This document shows, one piece after another, positions 15,182-23,587 of a DNA stretch of 64,000 bases; position 1 is the stretch's first letter; each line of letters starts with the position of its first letter. A model generated the notes under the pieces. That model was not told the origin of the DNA, did not search any database, and saw only the letters and a list, made by a program, of their open reading frames with translations. The DNA comes from Streptomonospora sp. PA3 (GTDB taxonomy: Bacteria > Actinomycetota > Actinomycetes > Streptosporangiales > Streptosporangiaceae), in assembly GCF_009728995.1 (NCBI RefSeq), contig NZ_VTZW01000010.1, forward strand, positions 218,515 to 282,514, in the 5' to 3' direction. Made by a program: the position numbers and the translations under genes.

Positions 15182-17617
15182 ATGACCACCCCGCGCCCCA
15201 CCCCGCCCCCCGCGGCCGGCGAACTCATCGGCCGCGAACGCGACATCGCCGACCTGTGCCGAGTCGTCGGCGGCAGCCGCCTCGTCTCCCTCAACGGCAT
15301 CGGAGGGATGGGCAAGACCCGGCTGGCGCTGCGCGTCAGCGAACTGGTCGCGCCGCGCTTCACCGACGGCGTCCGGTTCGTCGACCTCGGCGAAGCCGTC
15401 TCTCCCGACCAGGTCGCGCGCGCGGTCGCCCGCTCGCTGCGGGTGCTGGAGAACAGCGACAAGCCGCCGCTGGAGGCCATCATCACCGACCTGCGCACCA
15501 AGCGGGCCCTGGTGCTGCTGGACACCTGCGAACGCGCGGTGGATCCGCTGGCCGAGCTGTGCCGCGAGCTGCTCGCCGCATGCCCGGGTGTGCACATCCT
15601 CGCCACCAGCCGCCAACCGCTGCGGGCTCCCGGCGAGACCGTCTGGCGCGTGCCGCCGCTGTCGCTGCCCCCGCCGCCGCATCCGCGCGGCGACGGCGCC
15701 CGCCCCGGGGCGATGCCGCCCGAGCACGCGCGGCGCTTCGAGGCGGTGCGGCTCTTCGCCGCCCGCGCGCAGCAGGCCCGCCCGGGGTTCTGCATGACCG
15801 CCGAGAACGCCGACGACATCGCCAAGATCTGCCGCATGCTCGACGGCGTGCCGCTGGCGATCGAGCTCGCCGCGGCACGGGCGCGGGTGCTGTCGGTCCA
15901 GCAGATCCTCAACCGCCTCGACGACCGGTTCCGGCTGCTCGTCGCGGCGGGCAACGAGCTGCCGGCCCGGCAGCGGACGCTGCGGGCGGTGCTGGAGTGG
16001 AGCCACGACCTGCTCACCCGTCCCGAGCAGGTGCTGCTGCGCCGGCTCGCGGTCTTCGGCACCTGGAACCTGGAGCAGGCCGAGCGGGTGTGCGGGCACG
16101 GCGAGGTCGATCCCGGCGACGTGCTGGAACTGCTGTCCTCGCTGCTGGACAAGTCCCTGGTGATGCTCGACGCCGAACTCGACGGCACCGCCTACTACCG
16201 GCTCTCCGATACCGTGCGCGCCTACGCGGCCGAGCGCCTGGCGGCGGCGGGCGAGGAGGTCGACTCCTGGCAGCGGTGCCTGGACGAGGCCGTGGACCGC
16301 ATGGAGTCGATCGCCGCGGCCATCGCCCGCCCGCTGCCCTGGTCGCGGCGGCTTGACTGCCTGCACCTGCTCGACCACCACCGCGAGAGCATCGCGCGGC
16401 TGCTGACCTGGGCGCAGCACAATGGGCGCACCGAAGAGGGGCTGCGGCTGTGCGTGGCGCTGCGGCCCTACTGGTTCGTCCGGGGGCTGTTCATCGACGG
16501 CACCCGGTCGCTGCGCCAGCTGCTGTGGGTCTCGCCCGAGACCCAGCCGCCCCGGGTCCGCGCCCGCGCCATGGCCGTGCACGCCGAGCTGTGCCTGGAC
16601 GTCGAGGGCGCCGGCACGGCCTCCTCCATCGCCGCCGCCGCGCTGGAGACCGCCCGCGACTGCGACGACGGCCCGGCCGAGGCCATCGCGCTGGGCGTGC
16701 TGGCCGCCGCCGCGCTGCGCACCGGCGAGGACGACGTCTGCAGCGGCCACGCCCACATGGCCCTGGCTGCGGCCGAGCAGGTCTGCGACCACTTCACCGA
16801 GGTCTCCGCGCTGGGGACGCTGGGCCGGCTGGCCCGCCGCCGCGGCGACGTCTGCACCGCCGAGGGCTACCTCAAGCGCAGCATCGCGGTCGCCGAACGG
16901 CTGGACGACCGCTGGTGCGTGGCGCGCTGCCTCAACGCGCTGGGGGAGCTGGCCACCCGGCGCGGCGAACTGGAGACCGCGGCGCGGCGGCTCGACCGGG
17001 CGCTGCGGATCTTCACGGAGATGGGCGTCTCCCCCGAGACCTCCCGCTGCACCGCGTCGATGGGCTATCTCGAACTGGCCCGCGGCGACATCTCCGGAGC
17101 GCGGCGCCACTTCTCCGGCGCACTGCGCATCAGCGCCGCCTCGGGCCGGCGCGGCGCCGTGGCGCGGGCGCTGGAGGCGCTCGCCGAGCTGGCGATCACC
17201 GAGGAGCAGCCCGAGCGCGCGGCGTCCCTGGCCGGGGTCGCCGCCCGGCTGTACTCCGCGCTGCAGCAGCCTTCGCCGCACGCGGAGCGCCTGTACGAGC
17301 AGGCCGAGCAGGCGCTGCCCGCCGACGTCGCGGTCAAGGCGTGGAAGGCCTGGCGCACTCTGCCGCTGGACCAGGTCGTGGAGCAGGCCGTGTCCTTCCC
17401 CGCGCCGCGCCGTCCGCTGCCCTCGCAGCTGACCCGCCGCGAGCGCGAGATCGCCGTGCTGATCGGCGCGCGGCTGTCCAACCGGCAGATCGCCGACGAG
17501 CTGATCATCAGCCAGGCGACCGTGGCCCGCCACGTGGCCAACATCTTCCGCAAGCTGCTGATCACCTCGCGCGCGCAGCTCGCCGCGTGGGTGGCCGAGC
17601 ACGGTCTGGAGGACTGA
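15182..17617 (+). CDS. STAND ATPase / LuxR-type regulator, first of tandem pair
   Basis: An 811-residue regulator. A P-loop (NGIGGMGKTR, 38-47) and a Walker B-like LVLLDT mark an NB-ARC/STAND ATPase domain with a winged-helix region. A TPR-rich middle (about 420-700) follows, and a LuxR/GerE helix-turn-helix at about 743-805 (LTRREREIAVLIGARLSNRQ). This architecture suggests an ATP-dependent switch that senses a ligand or protein partner through the TPRs. ATG 15182 gives the family-typical start just before LIGRERDI. The following gene is a paralog in the same orientation. No ligand or target is known; neighbours do not reveal its regulon. Confidence 0.85.
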   Translation: MTTPRPTPPPAAGELIGRERDIADLCRVVGGSRLVSLNGIGGMGKTRLALRVSELVAPRFTDGVRFVDLGEAVSPDQVARAVARSLRVLENSDKPPLEAIITDLRTKRALVLLDTCERAVDPLAELCRELLAACPGVHILATSRQPLRAPGETVWRVPPLSLPPPPHPRGDGARPGAMPPEHARRFEAVRLFAARAQQARPGFCMTAENADDIAKICRMLDGVPLAIELAAARARVLSVQQILNRLDDRFRLLVAAGNELPARQRTLRAVLEWSHDLLTRPEQVLLRRLAVFGTWNLEQAERVCGHGEVDPGDVLELLSSLLDKSLVMLDAELDGTAYYRLSDTVRAYAAERLAAAGEEVDSWQRCLDEAVDRMESIAAAIARPLPWSRRLDCLHLLDHHRESIARLLTWAQHNGRTEEGLRLCVALRPYWFVRGLFIDGTRSLRQLLWVSPETQPPRVRARAMAVHAELCLDVEGAGTASSIAAAALETARDCDDGPAEAIALGVLAAAALRTGEDDVCSGHAHMALAAAEQVCDHFTEVSALGTLGRLARRRGDVCTAEGYLKRSIAVAERLDDRWCVARCLNALGELATRRGELETAARRLDRALRIFTEMGVSPETSRCTASMGYLELARGDISGARRHFSGALRISAASGRRGAVARALEALAELAITEEQPERAASLAGVAARLYSALQQPSPHAERLYEQAEQALPADVAVKAWKAWRTLPLDQVVEQAVSFPAPRRPLPSQLTRREREIAVLIGARLSNRQIADELIISQATVARHVANIFRKLLITSRAQLAAWVAEHGLED

Positions 17618-17829
17618 TCCCCCGGTGGCGGTCGCCGCGGGCCGCGCTCTCACCGCCGCGGAGGCGAATCAGCGGCCATCGATTCCGCTGTACCGCTTGC
17701 ATACCGAGAGTGCACCTAATAAGACAGAGCCCTAGGCACGAGCACGCACCACCCCCCGGACCCCTGACCCCGCCCTTACCCCCAGGCAAGGTGAGCGCGG
17801 CCCCCGAACCGCCTATTCGCGTGAAGGCC

Positions 17830-20331
17830 ATGGCACCTCAGACCGCGCCCGCGCGGCAGAACCTCCCCGTCGAATCCGATAGCCTCGTCGGCCGCGACCG
17901 CGATCTCAGCGACCTGCTCAGGCTCCTGGAGTCCGATCGCGTGCTCACGCTCACCGGTGCCGGCGGCATCGGCAAGACCCGGCTGGCGCTGCGGCTGGCC
18001 GCCCAGGCCACGGCCTCCTTCTCCGACGGCGTGTGGCTGGCCGCCCTCTCCGACGTCTCCTCCCGCGCCGAGGTCGCCGCGCGGATCTGCGGCGCGCTCG
18101 GCATCACCGAGGAGGGCCGGCGCGACCCGGTGGAGACCCTGTGCGACGCGCTGCGCGGGCGCGCGCTGCTGCTGGTGCTCGACGGCTTCGACGAGGTGGC
18201 CGGGCCGGTGGCCGACATCGGCTCGGCGCTGGTGTCCTCCTGTCCTTCGGTGGCGCTGCTGCTGACCGGGCGCGAGCCGCTGCGCATCGCGGGCGAGACC
18301 GTCTGGCGGGTGCCGCCGCTGCCCGTGCCGCCGACCGCCGAGGGCGCCGAGCCCGCCGGCGACGGCGCGGTGCGGCTGTTCCTGGACCGGGCGCGCGCGG
18401 CAGCGCCCGACTACACGCCCGCCGCCGCCGACCTGGCGGCCGTCAACCGCATCTGCCGGCGGCTGGACGGCATCCCGCTGGCCGTCGAACTCGCCGCCGC
18501 GTGGGCCGGGCGCCTGGACCCCGCAGAGATCGACGCGGGCCTGGCCGCGGCGCTGCACGCGGCCGGGGTCGCCGCCGACCGCAACGGCTCGCCCCGGGCG
18601 CAGGTGCTCGACGCCGTCGTCGGCTGGGCCCACTCGCTGCTGAGCGAGCCCGAGCGCGTGCTGCTGCGCCGGCTGTCGGTGTTTCCCAACTGGTGCCTGG
18701 AACTGGCCGAACACGTCTGCGCGGAGGCGCCGCTGGCCGAGGCCGACGTCCTCGACCTGCTCTCCACCCTGCTCGACCGCTCCCTGATCACACTGACCGG
18801 CGAGCACCAGAACCGGGTCCGCTACCGCCTGCCCGAGCCCGTGCGCGCCCACGCCCGCGCCCGGCTGGCCGAGGCGGGCGAACTGGACCGGATTCGCAGC
18901 CGCCACACCGCCCGGATGGTCGCCATCGCCGAAGACCTGAGCGGTGCGGCGCTGTCCAGCCGGGCGATCCCCTGGAAAGAGCGGTTCGCCTACTGGGACC
19001 GAGCCGCCTCGGAGTACGACAACCTGCGCTCGGCACTGCACTGGTCGGCGCGGCACGGCCGCGTCCGCGACGGACTGCGGCTCTGCGCCGGGCTGCGTCC
19101 GCTGTGGTACACCGGCTGCCAGTTCACCGAGGGCCAGGAGTGGGCGGAGGCGTTCCTGGCCCTGGCCGACGGCGCGGCTCAGGACGGCCGCGACCCGGAC
19201 GACGGCGGCCCCGCCCTCGCTGCGCTGCGGGGCAAGGTCATGGTTCAGCACGCCGAACTCGCCTGGCCCCGGAAGCGCTTCGACGAGGCCGCGGAGCGGG
19301 TGCGCGAAGGCGCCGCGCTGTGCAGGGCGGCCGGCGACTGGGAATCGGTGTGCCTGGCCGAGAACCTGCTCGCCATGCTCGACAGCGTCCGCGGCGACGG
19401 CGAGGCGGCCGCCCGGCGCGTCGCCGCGGTGCTGGAGCTCGCCCGCGACACGGGGAACCTCTGGTACGAGGCGATCGCGCTCAACATCCAGGGCGCGATG
19501 GCGGCGCGGGCCGGCGCCTTCGCCGAGGCCGACATGCGCTTCAACACCGCGCTGATGATCATGCGCGGCATGGACCACCGCTGGGGCGTGGGATCCACGC
19601 TGCTGGCTCAGGGAGCCGCGGCCGAGGCCCAAGACGACGTGCCGGCCGCCGACCGCTGCTACCGCGAGGCGATGGACATCCACCGCACTCTCGGCGCCGC
19701 CCCGGAGCTGGCCGCCTGCCTGGCCGGGGTGGGCCGGGTGGCCCGGCGACTGGGGTCGGTGACCCAGGCCTACGACTACCTCGGCGAGAGCCTGCTGCTC
19801 AGCCACGCCACCGGCCAGCGCGGCGGACTGGCCGAGGCCCTCGCCTCGATCGCGAGCGTCGCCGGCGCCCAAGGACTCAGCGAAGATGCGGCCCGGTGCG
19901 CCGGTGCGGCCGCCGCACTGCTGGACACCAGCGGATGGTCGGGGCCCGGTTCACCCCGGTTCCCGCTGACCGCCGACGTCATCGGCCTCGGCGCCGCCGA
20001 GGAGACCCGCGCCTTCTGGGAGGAGGGCCGCCGCCTCAGCGTGGAGGACGCGGTGGAGCTGGCCGCGGGCATCGCCGAGTCCGGCCGGCTCGCGCGCCCG
20101 CGCCCGGCGCCGGCTCCGCTCTCCCGGCCGCCGCAGAAGGCCCTCACCCCGCGTGAACGCGAGGTCGCCCAGCTCATCGGCGAGGGGCTCAGCAATCGCG
20201 CCATCTCCGAGCGCCTGTTCATCACCCCCGCCACCGTCGCGCGCCACGTCGCCAACATCAACCGCAAGATGGGCTTCAAATCCCGGCGGCAGATCGCGGC
20301 GTGGGTCAACCGGCACGCCGTCTCGTCCTGA
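17830..20331 (+). CDS. STAND ATPase / LuxR-type regulator, second of tandem pair
   Basis: An 833-residue paralog of the upstream gene with the same order of parts: P-loop TGAGGIGKTR (42-51), Walker B-like LLLVLDGFDE, winged helix, TPR-like repeats (about 400-700), and a C-terminal LuxR helix-turn-helix (LTPREREVAQLIGEGLSNRA). The two share short motifs such as ETVWRVPPL and ATVARHVANI, showing an old duplication. ATG 17830 is used; GTG 17821 is an in-frame alternative nine bases earlier. A 212-bp gap separates the pair and includes AT-rich CCTAATAAGACAG near 17714-17726, suggesting its own promoter. Confidence 0.85.
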   Translation: MAPQTAPARQNLPVESDSLVGRDRDLSDLLRLLESDRVLTLTGAGGIGKTRLALRLAAQATASFSDGVWLAALSDVSSRAEVAARICGALGITEEGRRDPVETLCDALRGRALLLVLDGFDEVAGPVADIGSALVSSCPSVALLLTGREPLRIAGETVWRVPPLPVPPTAEGAEPAGDGAVRLFLDRARAAAPDYTPAAADLAAVNRICRRLDGIPLAVELAAAWAGRLDPAEIDAGLAAALHAAGVAADRNGSPRAQVLDAVVGWAHSLLSEPERVLLRRLSVFPNWCLELAEHVCAEAPLAEADVLDLLSTLLDRSLITLTGEHQNRVRYRLPEPVRAHARARLAEAGELDRIRSRHTARMVAIAEDLSGAALSSRAIPWKERFAYWDRAASEYDNLRSALHWSARHGRVRDGLRLCAGLRPLWYTGCQFTEGQEWAEAFLALADGAAQDGRDPDDGGPALAALRGKVMVQHAELAWPRKRFDEAAERVREGAALCRAAGDWESVCLAENLLAMLDSVRGDGEAAARRVAAVLELARDTGNLWYEAIALNIQGAMAARAGAFAEADMRFNTALMIMRGMDHRWGVGSTLLAQGAAAEAQDDVPAADRCYREAMDIHRTLGAAPELAACLAGVGRVARRLGSVTQAYDYLGESLLLSHATGQRGGLAEALASIASVAGAQGLSEDAARCAGAAAALLDTSGWSGPGSPRFPLTADVIGLGAAEETRAFWEEGRRLSVEDAVELAAGIAESGRLARPRPAPAPLSRPPQKALTPREREVAQLIGEGLSNRAISERLFITPATVARHVANINRKMGFKSRRQIAAWVNRHAVSS

Positions 20332-20383
20332 CCGCACGCCCGGCCCGACCAGTCCCTACATAGGGAATACCCGGAAACTACAT

Positions 20384-20419
20384 ATGCAGGTGCACACGTT
20401 TATGCATGTGCAAACGGTC
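20384..20419 (+). repeat. Two tandem 18-bp repeats at promoter
   Basis: ATGCAGGTGCACACGTTT (20384-20401) is followed at once by ATGCATGTGCAAACGGTC (20402-20419); 14 of 18 positions agree. Inside, TGCACA and TGTGCA form a dyad. They sit across the inferred -35 region and look like binding sites for an activator or repressor. Confidence 0.5.
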
Positions 20420-20435
20420 GGTAAAACGCTAGAGT
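20407..20435 (+). promoter_or_regulatory. Putative promoter of structured leader
   Basis: TAGAGT at 20430-20435 is a plausible -10 element. The -35 position 17 bp upstream (TGTGCA) is weak and lies within the second 18-bp repeat, suggesting activator dependence. Transcription would start near 20442, just before the first stem. Confidence 0.4.
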
Positions 20436-20441
20436 CGGAGA

Positions 20442-20745
20442 CATGGGATCGCGCCCGGGGCCGCAGCCCCGCTGCGGCCGGAGCGGACGCGACCCCGACC
20501 TTCCGGAGAACCCTCCGGAACGCTGTGGAGGCCGCGCCGGCGGTCGTCCCCGACCACGCCCCGCTCCGTGCCGATCGGGGGCGATGGAGCGGGGTGCCGG
20601 CAGCGGGATTCCAGAGCATCGCTGGAACCGTGCGGGGTCGTGGGCGCGCAGAGGGGAGGCGCCCACGACGCCCTCCGCACGGAGGTGCCGGGCTCGCCAC
20701 GTGGAGGGGGCGTGACGAGCCCGGCACTCGACCGCGGTTAGATGG
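20442..20745 (+). ncRNA. Candidate structured leader RNA or small RNA with serial perfect hairpins
   Basis: Stems read directly from the sequence are: outer 20445-20453 with 20488-20496 (one mismatch), enclosing 20459-20466 with 20472-20479 (8 bp, loop CCCCG); 20501-20508 with 20513-20520 (8 bp, loop AACC); 20542-20546 with 20551-20555 (5 bp); 20559-20567 with 20586-20594 (9 bp); 20609-20614 with 20622-20627 (6 bp); 20637-20647 with 20659-20669 (11 bp), extended by 20628-20636 with 20671-20682 across bulges; 20685-20696 with 20716-20727 (12 bp), extended by 4 bp across a mismatch. All but the outer stem pair perfectly in their core. The run starts at the inferred transcription start and ends 25 nt before the next ATG. 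I recognise no known riboswitch class. Confidence 0.5.
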
Positions 20746-20752
20746 GGGACCG

Positions 20753-21595
20753 ATGAGGGCCGACGACGACCGGCCGCCCTTCCTCGGCGGCGCCGCACCG
20801 GTGGGTTCGCTGACCGGCGGGCTCTGGGCCCGGCTGCGCCGCACCGAGGCGCGGCCGACCGTGTCCGCGGCCGGCGGCCCCGCTGTGGAGGCCGCGGCCT
20901 TCGCGGCGACCGTCGAACGGGCCGCCGCCGGGCTGGGCCGGCGTGGCATGTGCCCCGACGACATCATCGGGGTCCTGGCACCGGTCGGCCCCGACCGGTT
21001 GACCGCCGTCTACACCGTGATGGCGATGGGCGGGCTGGCCCTGCCCCTGGACCTCGACTCCGACCTGGAGACGATCACCGAGATCCTCACCACCGTGGAC
21101 GCCCGGATGATCCTGGTGACGGCGCCGCTGGCGGGCATCGCGCGCGAGCTGGCCGACCGCTCCCGGGTGCGCCAGGTCGTCGCGTTCGGCGAGGCTCCCG
21201 AGACCACGCCTTTCAGCGAACTGCTGCAGCCCAGTCCCGACGGCAGCGGCTACGACCCCGCGCGCGGGCTCTTCGACAACGGGATCCTCGACTGCTCCGC
21301 CGCCGAGGCGGGGATCGAGAGCACGCTGCACGGCCACCGCGAGCTGCTGCGCCGGTTCCACGCCGTCAGCCACGAACTCGCGCTCACCTGCCGGGACACG
21401 GTCGTGCTGGACTCCGCCTGCGACGAGTCCGAGCGGGCCGTCCTGGGCGCGGCCGCGCTGTGGGCGGGCGCCTCGGTCGTGATCACCAGCGCTGAGGACG
21501 AAGACGAGATCGCCGCGGTGGTCGAGGCCCACGCGGCCACGGTGCGCAGCTCCCCCGCGCCCCAGCGGGTGGCCGTCGGCCACGCGGCCGGCTGA
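20753..21595 (+). CDS. Shortened acyl-AMP-synthetase-like (ANL) protein, probably non-catalytic
   Basis: A 280-residue protein resembling only the N-terminal part of acyl/aryl-CoA synthetases: a start region with AAFAATVERAAAGLGRRG, then CPDDIIGVLAPVGPDRLTAV and GGLALPLDLD, as in the first subdomain of ANL enzymes. Where the P-loop (SSGTTGxPKG) should lie, the sequence reads DCSAAEAGIESTLHGHRELL, so the ATP-binding residues are missing. The protein then stops before the large C-terminal parts. ATG 20753 follows GGGGGA by four bases. It may be a decayed enzyme, a regulator or a carrier-protein partner. It directly follows the structured leader, which probably belongs to its mRNA. Confidence 0.6.
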   Translation: MRADDDRPPFLGGAAPVGSLTGGLWARLRRTEARPTVSAAGGPAVEAAAFAATVERAAAGLGRRGMCPDDIIGVLAPVGPDRLTAVYTVMAMGGLALPLDLDSDLETITEILTTVDARMILVTAPLAGIARELADRSRVRQVVAFGEAPETTPFSELLQPSPDGSGYDPARGLFDNGILDCSAAEAGIESTLHGHRELLRRFHAVSHELALTCRDTVVLDSACDESERAVLGAAALWAGASVVITSAEDEDEIAAVVEAHAATVRSSPAPQRVAVGHAAG

Positions 21596-21652
21596 GCGGG
21601 CGCGCTCCCGCTGTCGGGGTGCCGCTGGGCGGTCGCCGAACGGCGTTGTGGC

Positions 21653-22216
21653 TCAGTCGCCGGACTCGATGTCGATCTCGAACCACGCCACGTGGGTGGT
21701 GTCGGTCCAGTACTCCCCACTGCGGCTGGTGCAGCTTTCGATGATGAGCTTGCCGCGGCCGTAGTCGTCGTTGTCGGTGCGGGAGGCGTCGCCGGAGCCG
21801 GGGTCCTGCTGCTTCTCGCCCTGGTCGGCGACCGCGACCCGGACGCGGTCGCGGGCCGAGCGGATGAACAGGGTCATCACCCCGCCGGTCTGGCCGGAGC
21901 GGGAGTGCAGCAGGGCGTTGGTGGCGAGTTCGCTGGAGGCGAGTTCGGCGTCGTCCAGAACGGACTGGGGCGGCTTGGCGCGCTCGAGGAAGCCGCGCAC
22001 GCGCGCGCGGATCGAGCGGACGGCGGTGAGGTTGCCGACGCAGCTCCAGACGGTGTGGTCGGTGGCGGTCGCGGCGTGCTCGCCGGCCTCCAGCGCCGCG
22101 GCCTCAAGCGCTTCGGCGGGCTCCTCGGCCTCGTCGCGCTCCCAGGCGCCGCGGCGGACGTCGGCGGGGACCGTGTCGGCAGCGGCGTGTTCTCGGAGTC
22201 GCTGCGATTCGCTCAT
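21653..22216 (-). CDS. RsbW-like HATPase_c_2 anti-sigma / serine kinase
   Basis: A 187-residue GHKL ATPase of the small actinobacterial anti-sigma type. The N box is SSELATNALLHS, the G1 box VAVADQG, and the G2-like GRGKLIIE. Such proteins bind a sigma factor or phosphorylate an anti-anti-sigma partner; neither partner gene is adjacent here. The first 75 residues are acidic, Ala-rich and likely disordered. Start choice: ATG 22216 has GGGGAG ten bases upstream, while in-frame ATG 22234 and GTGs at 22237 and 22240 lack a clear ribosome site. TAAGGT (complement of about 22262-22267) is a possible -10. Confidence 0.78.
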   Translation of the reverse strand: MSESQRLREHAAADTVPADVRRGAWERDEAEEPAEALEAAALEAGEHAATATDHTVWSCVGNLTAVRSIRARVRGFLERAKPPQSVLDDAELASSELATNALLHSRSGQTGGVMTLFIRSARDRVRVAVADQGEKQQDPGSGDASRTDNDDYGRGKLIIESCTSRSGEYWTDTTHVAWFEIDIESGD

Positions 22217-22615
22217 TCCCGTCTCACTCCCCATCACCACCGGGCGACAGCCGACGGCCTCACCTTAGACAACGCCACACCTCCACCAGGACAGCACATC
22301 CGGCCGCGGTGACTCCCGCATACCCCGCAAAAGGCGGCCCCGTGTCGGGCCGAATTCCGGCAAGGGATGGTCAACGACACCCCAAGAGACCCTTTGACCT
22401 GCACATTCATGGTAGACGCCGCTGAAGGGTGCCCGGGCGGGAGTCGCGGCGCCGCTCCGCCGCGCCCGCCACCGGGCCGCCAGGACACGATCGGGTGAAT
22501 TACCTGACAGGCCGACTGCCGTGCAACGATAATCGTTTCCATAACCATGCGCGCCGCCGCGGCGCACAGCCGCCCTGCGGCCGCAACGACCACCGCAGAC
22601 ACCAGGAGGCCGCCT
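22217..22615. other. Divergent region with AT-rich palindrome
   Basis: About 400 bp between the anti-sigma-like gene and the CooC-like gene. Besides the palindrome at 22525-22537 it has a GC-poor patch (CGATAATCGTTTCCATAACC) unlike its surroundings, consistent with a metal- or stress-responsive operator. No small gene is supported. Confidence 0.45.
22525..22537. promoter_or_regulatory. AACGATAATCGTT palindrome
   Basis: A perfect 13-bp odd dyad (AACGAT-A-ATCGTT), 79 bp before the CooC-like start, followed by TTCCATAA. It recalls Fur/Zur-family boxes in general shape, but the match is not good enough to name a regulator. Confidence 0.4.
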
Positions 22616-23584
22616 GTGAAGATCGCATTCGCCGGCAAGGGAGGCAGCGGCAAGACGACGCTGTCCGCCCTGTTCACCCGCTACCTGGCCGCCGCCGGCG
22701 CCACCGTCGCCGCCGTCGACGCCGACATCAACCAGAACCTGGGCGCAGCCCTGGGGCTGGCGCCCGAGGACCTGGCGCGGATCCCGCCGCTGGGTTCGCA
22801 CCTCACCGAGATCAAGGAGATCCTGCGGGGCAGCAACCCCCGCATCGCCTCGGCCGCGTCCATGGTCAAGACCACCCCGCCCGGACGCGGCTCCCGCCTG
22901 CTGGACATGGGCCCCGACAACCCCGTCCACCGCCGCTTCGGCCGCCCGGCCGCCGGCGCCACGCTAATGGTGACCGGCCCCTTCAGCGAGGACGACCTGG
23001 GCGTGTCCTGCTACCACTCCAAGGTCGGCGCCGCCGAGATGTACCTCAACCACCTGGTCGACGGTCCCGGCGAGTACGCGGTGGTGGACATGACCGCCGG
23101 CGCCGACTCCTTCGCCTCGGGCCTGTTCACCCGCTTCGACGTCACCTTCCTGGTGGCCGAGCCCACGCTGCGCGGCGTGGGGGTCTACCGCCAGTACGCC
23201 GAGTACGCCCGCGACCACGACGTGGAGATCCGCGTCATCGGCAACAAGGTGCAGGACGAGAGCGATGTGGAGTTCCTGCGCGAGCACGTGGGCTCCGCAC
23301 TGGCGGCGTGCTTCGCCTACTCGCCCTTCGTGCGCGCCATGGAGAAGGGCCGCCACCCCGACCTGTCGGAGCTGGAGGAGGAGAACGTCAAGACACTGGC
23401 CTGGATGCGCGACAGCGTCGACGCCACACCGAAGGACTGGGCGCGCTTCACCCGGCAGAGTGCCCAGTTCCACGCCCGCAACGCCCGCGCGTGGGCCAAC
23501 GCCGCGACCGGCGCCGACCTGGAGGCGCAGATCGACCCGGAGTTCGTGATGGGCCCCGAGGCGCTGGAGGCGCAGCGGGCGTGA
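22616..23584 (+). CDS. CooC/MinD-like P-loop ATPase
   Basis: A 322-residue SIMIBI-class ATPase. The deviant Walker A is GKGGSGKTT (residues 8-16) with VDADINQNL following as the A-prime/switch region, and VVDMTAGAD is the Walker B region. The closest named relatives are CooC-type metallocentre-insertion ATPases and MinD-like proteins. GTG 22616 has AGGAGG five to ten bases upstream. It stands alone with its own terminator, so partners are unknown. The AT-rich palindrome upstream may tie it to metal supply; that is speculation. It lacks a C-terminal amphipathic membrane helix of the MinD kind. Confidence 0.75.
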   Translation: MKIAFAGKGGSGKTTLSALFTRYLAAAGATVAAVDADINQNLGAALGLAPEDLARIPPLGSHLTEIKEILRGSNPRIASAASMVKTTPPGRGSRLLDMGPDNPVHRRFGRPAAGATLMVTGPFSEDDLGVSCYHSKVGAAEMYLNHLVDGPGEYAVVDMTAGADSFASGLFTRFDVTFLVAEPTLRGVGVYRQYAEYARDHDVEIRVIGNKVQDESDVEFLREHVGSALAACFAYSPFVRAMEKGRHPDLSELEEENVKTLAWMRDSVDATPKDWARFTRQSAQFHARNARAWANAATGADLEAQIDPEFVMGPEALEAQRA

Positions 23585-23587
23585 GCC

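Larger units (their letters stand above)
20332..20752 (+). other. Intergenic region with promoter and structured RNA
   Basis: About 420 bp between the second LuxR gene and the ANL-like gene. It holds a 14-bp dyad (TCCCTA-CA-TAGGGA, 20353-20366), tandem 18-bp repeats, a promoter and a run of perfect hairpins, each described separately. Open frames cross it but have no domain character. Confidence 0.6.

Noticed and set aside
11554..16188. 1544-codon minus-strand frame
   Set aside because: Arg/Ser/Gly-rich shadow of allG, hisS and the first LuxR gene; no domain and no ribosome site.
20443..20715. 90-codon frame inside the hairpin region, ATG at 20443
   Set aside because: Composition is Arg/Pro/Gly-rich with no start signal, and perfect dyads explain the sequence better than coding does. 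A leader peptide cannot be wholly excluded.
22525..22537. Zur or Fur box
   Set aside because: The palindrome is AT-rich and Fur-like in outline but does not fit a known actinobacterial consensus well enough to name.
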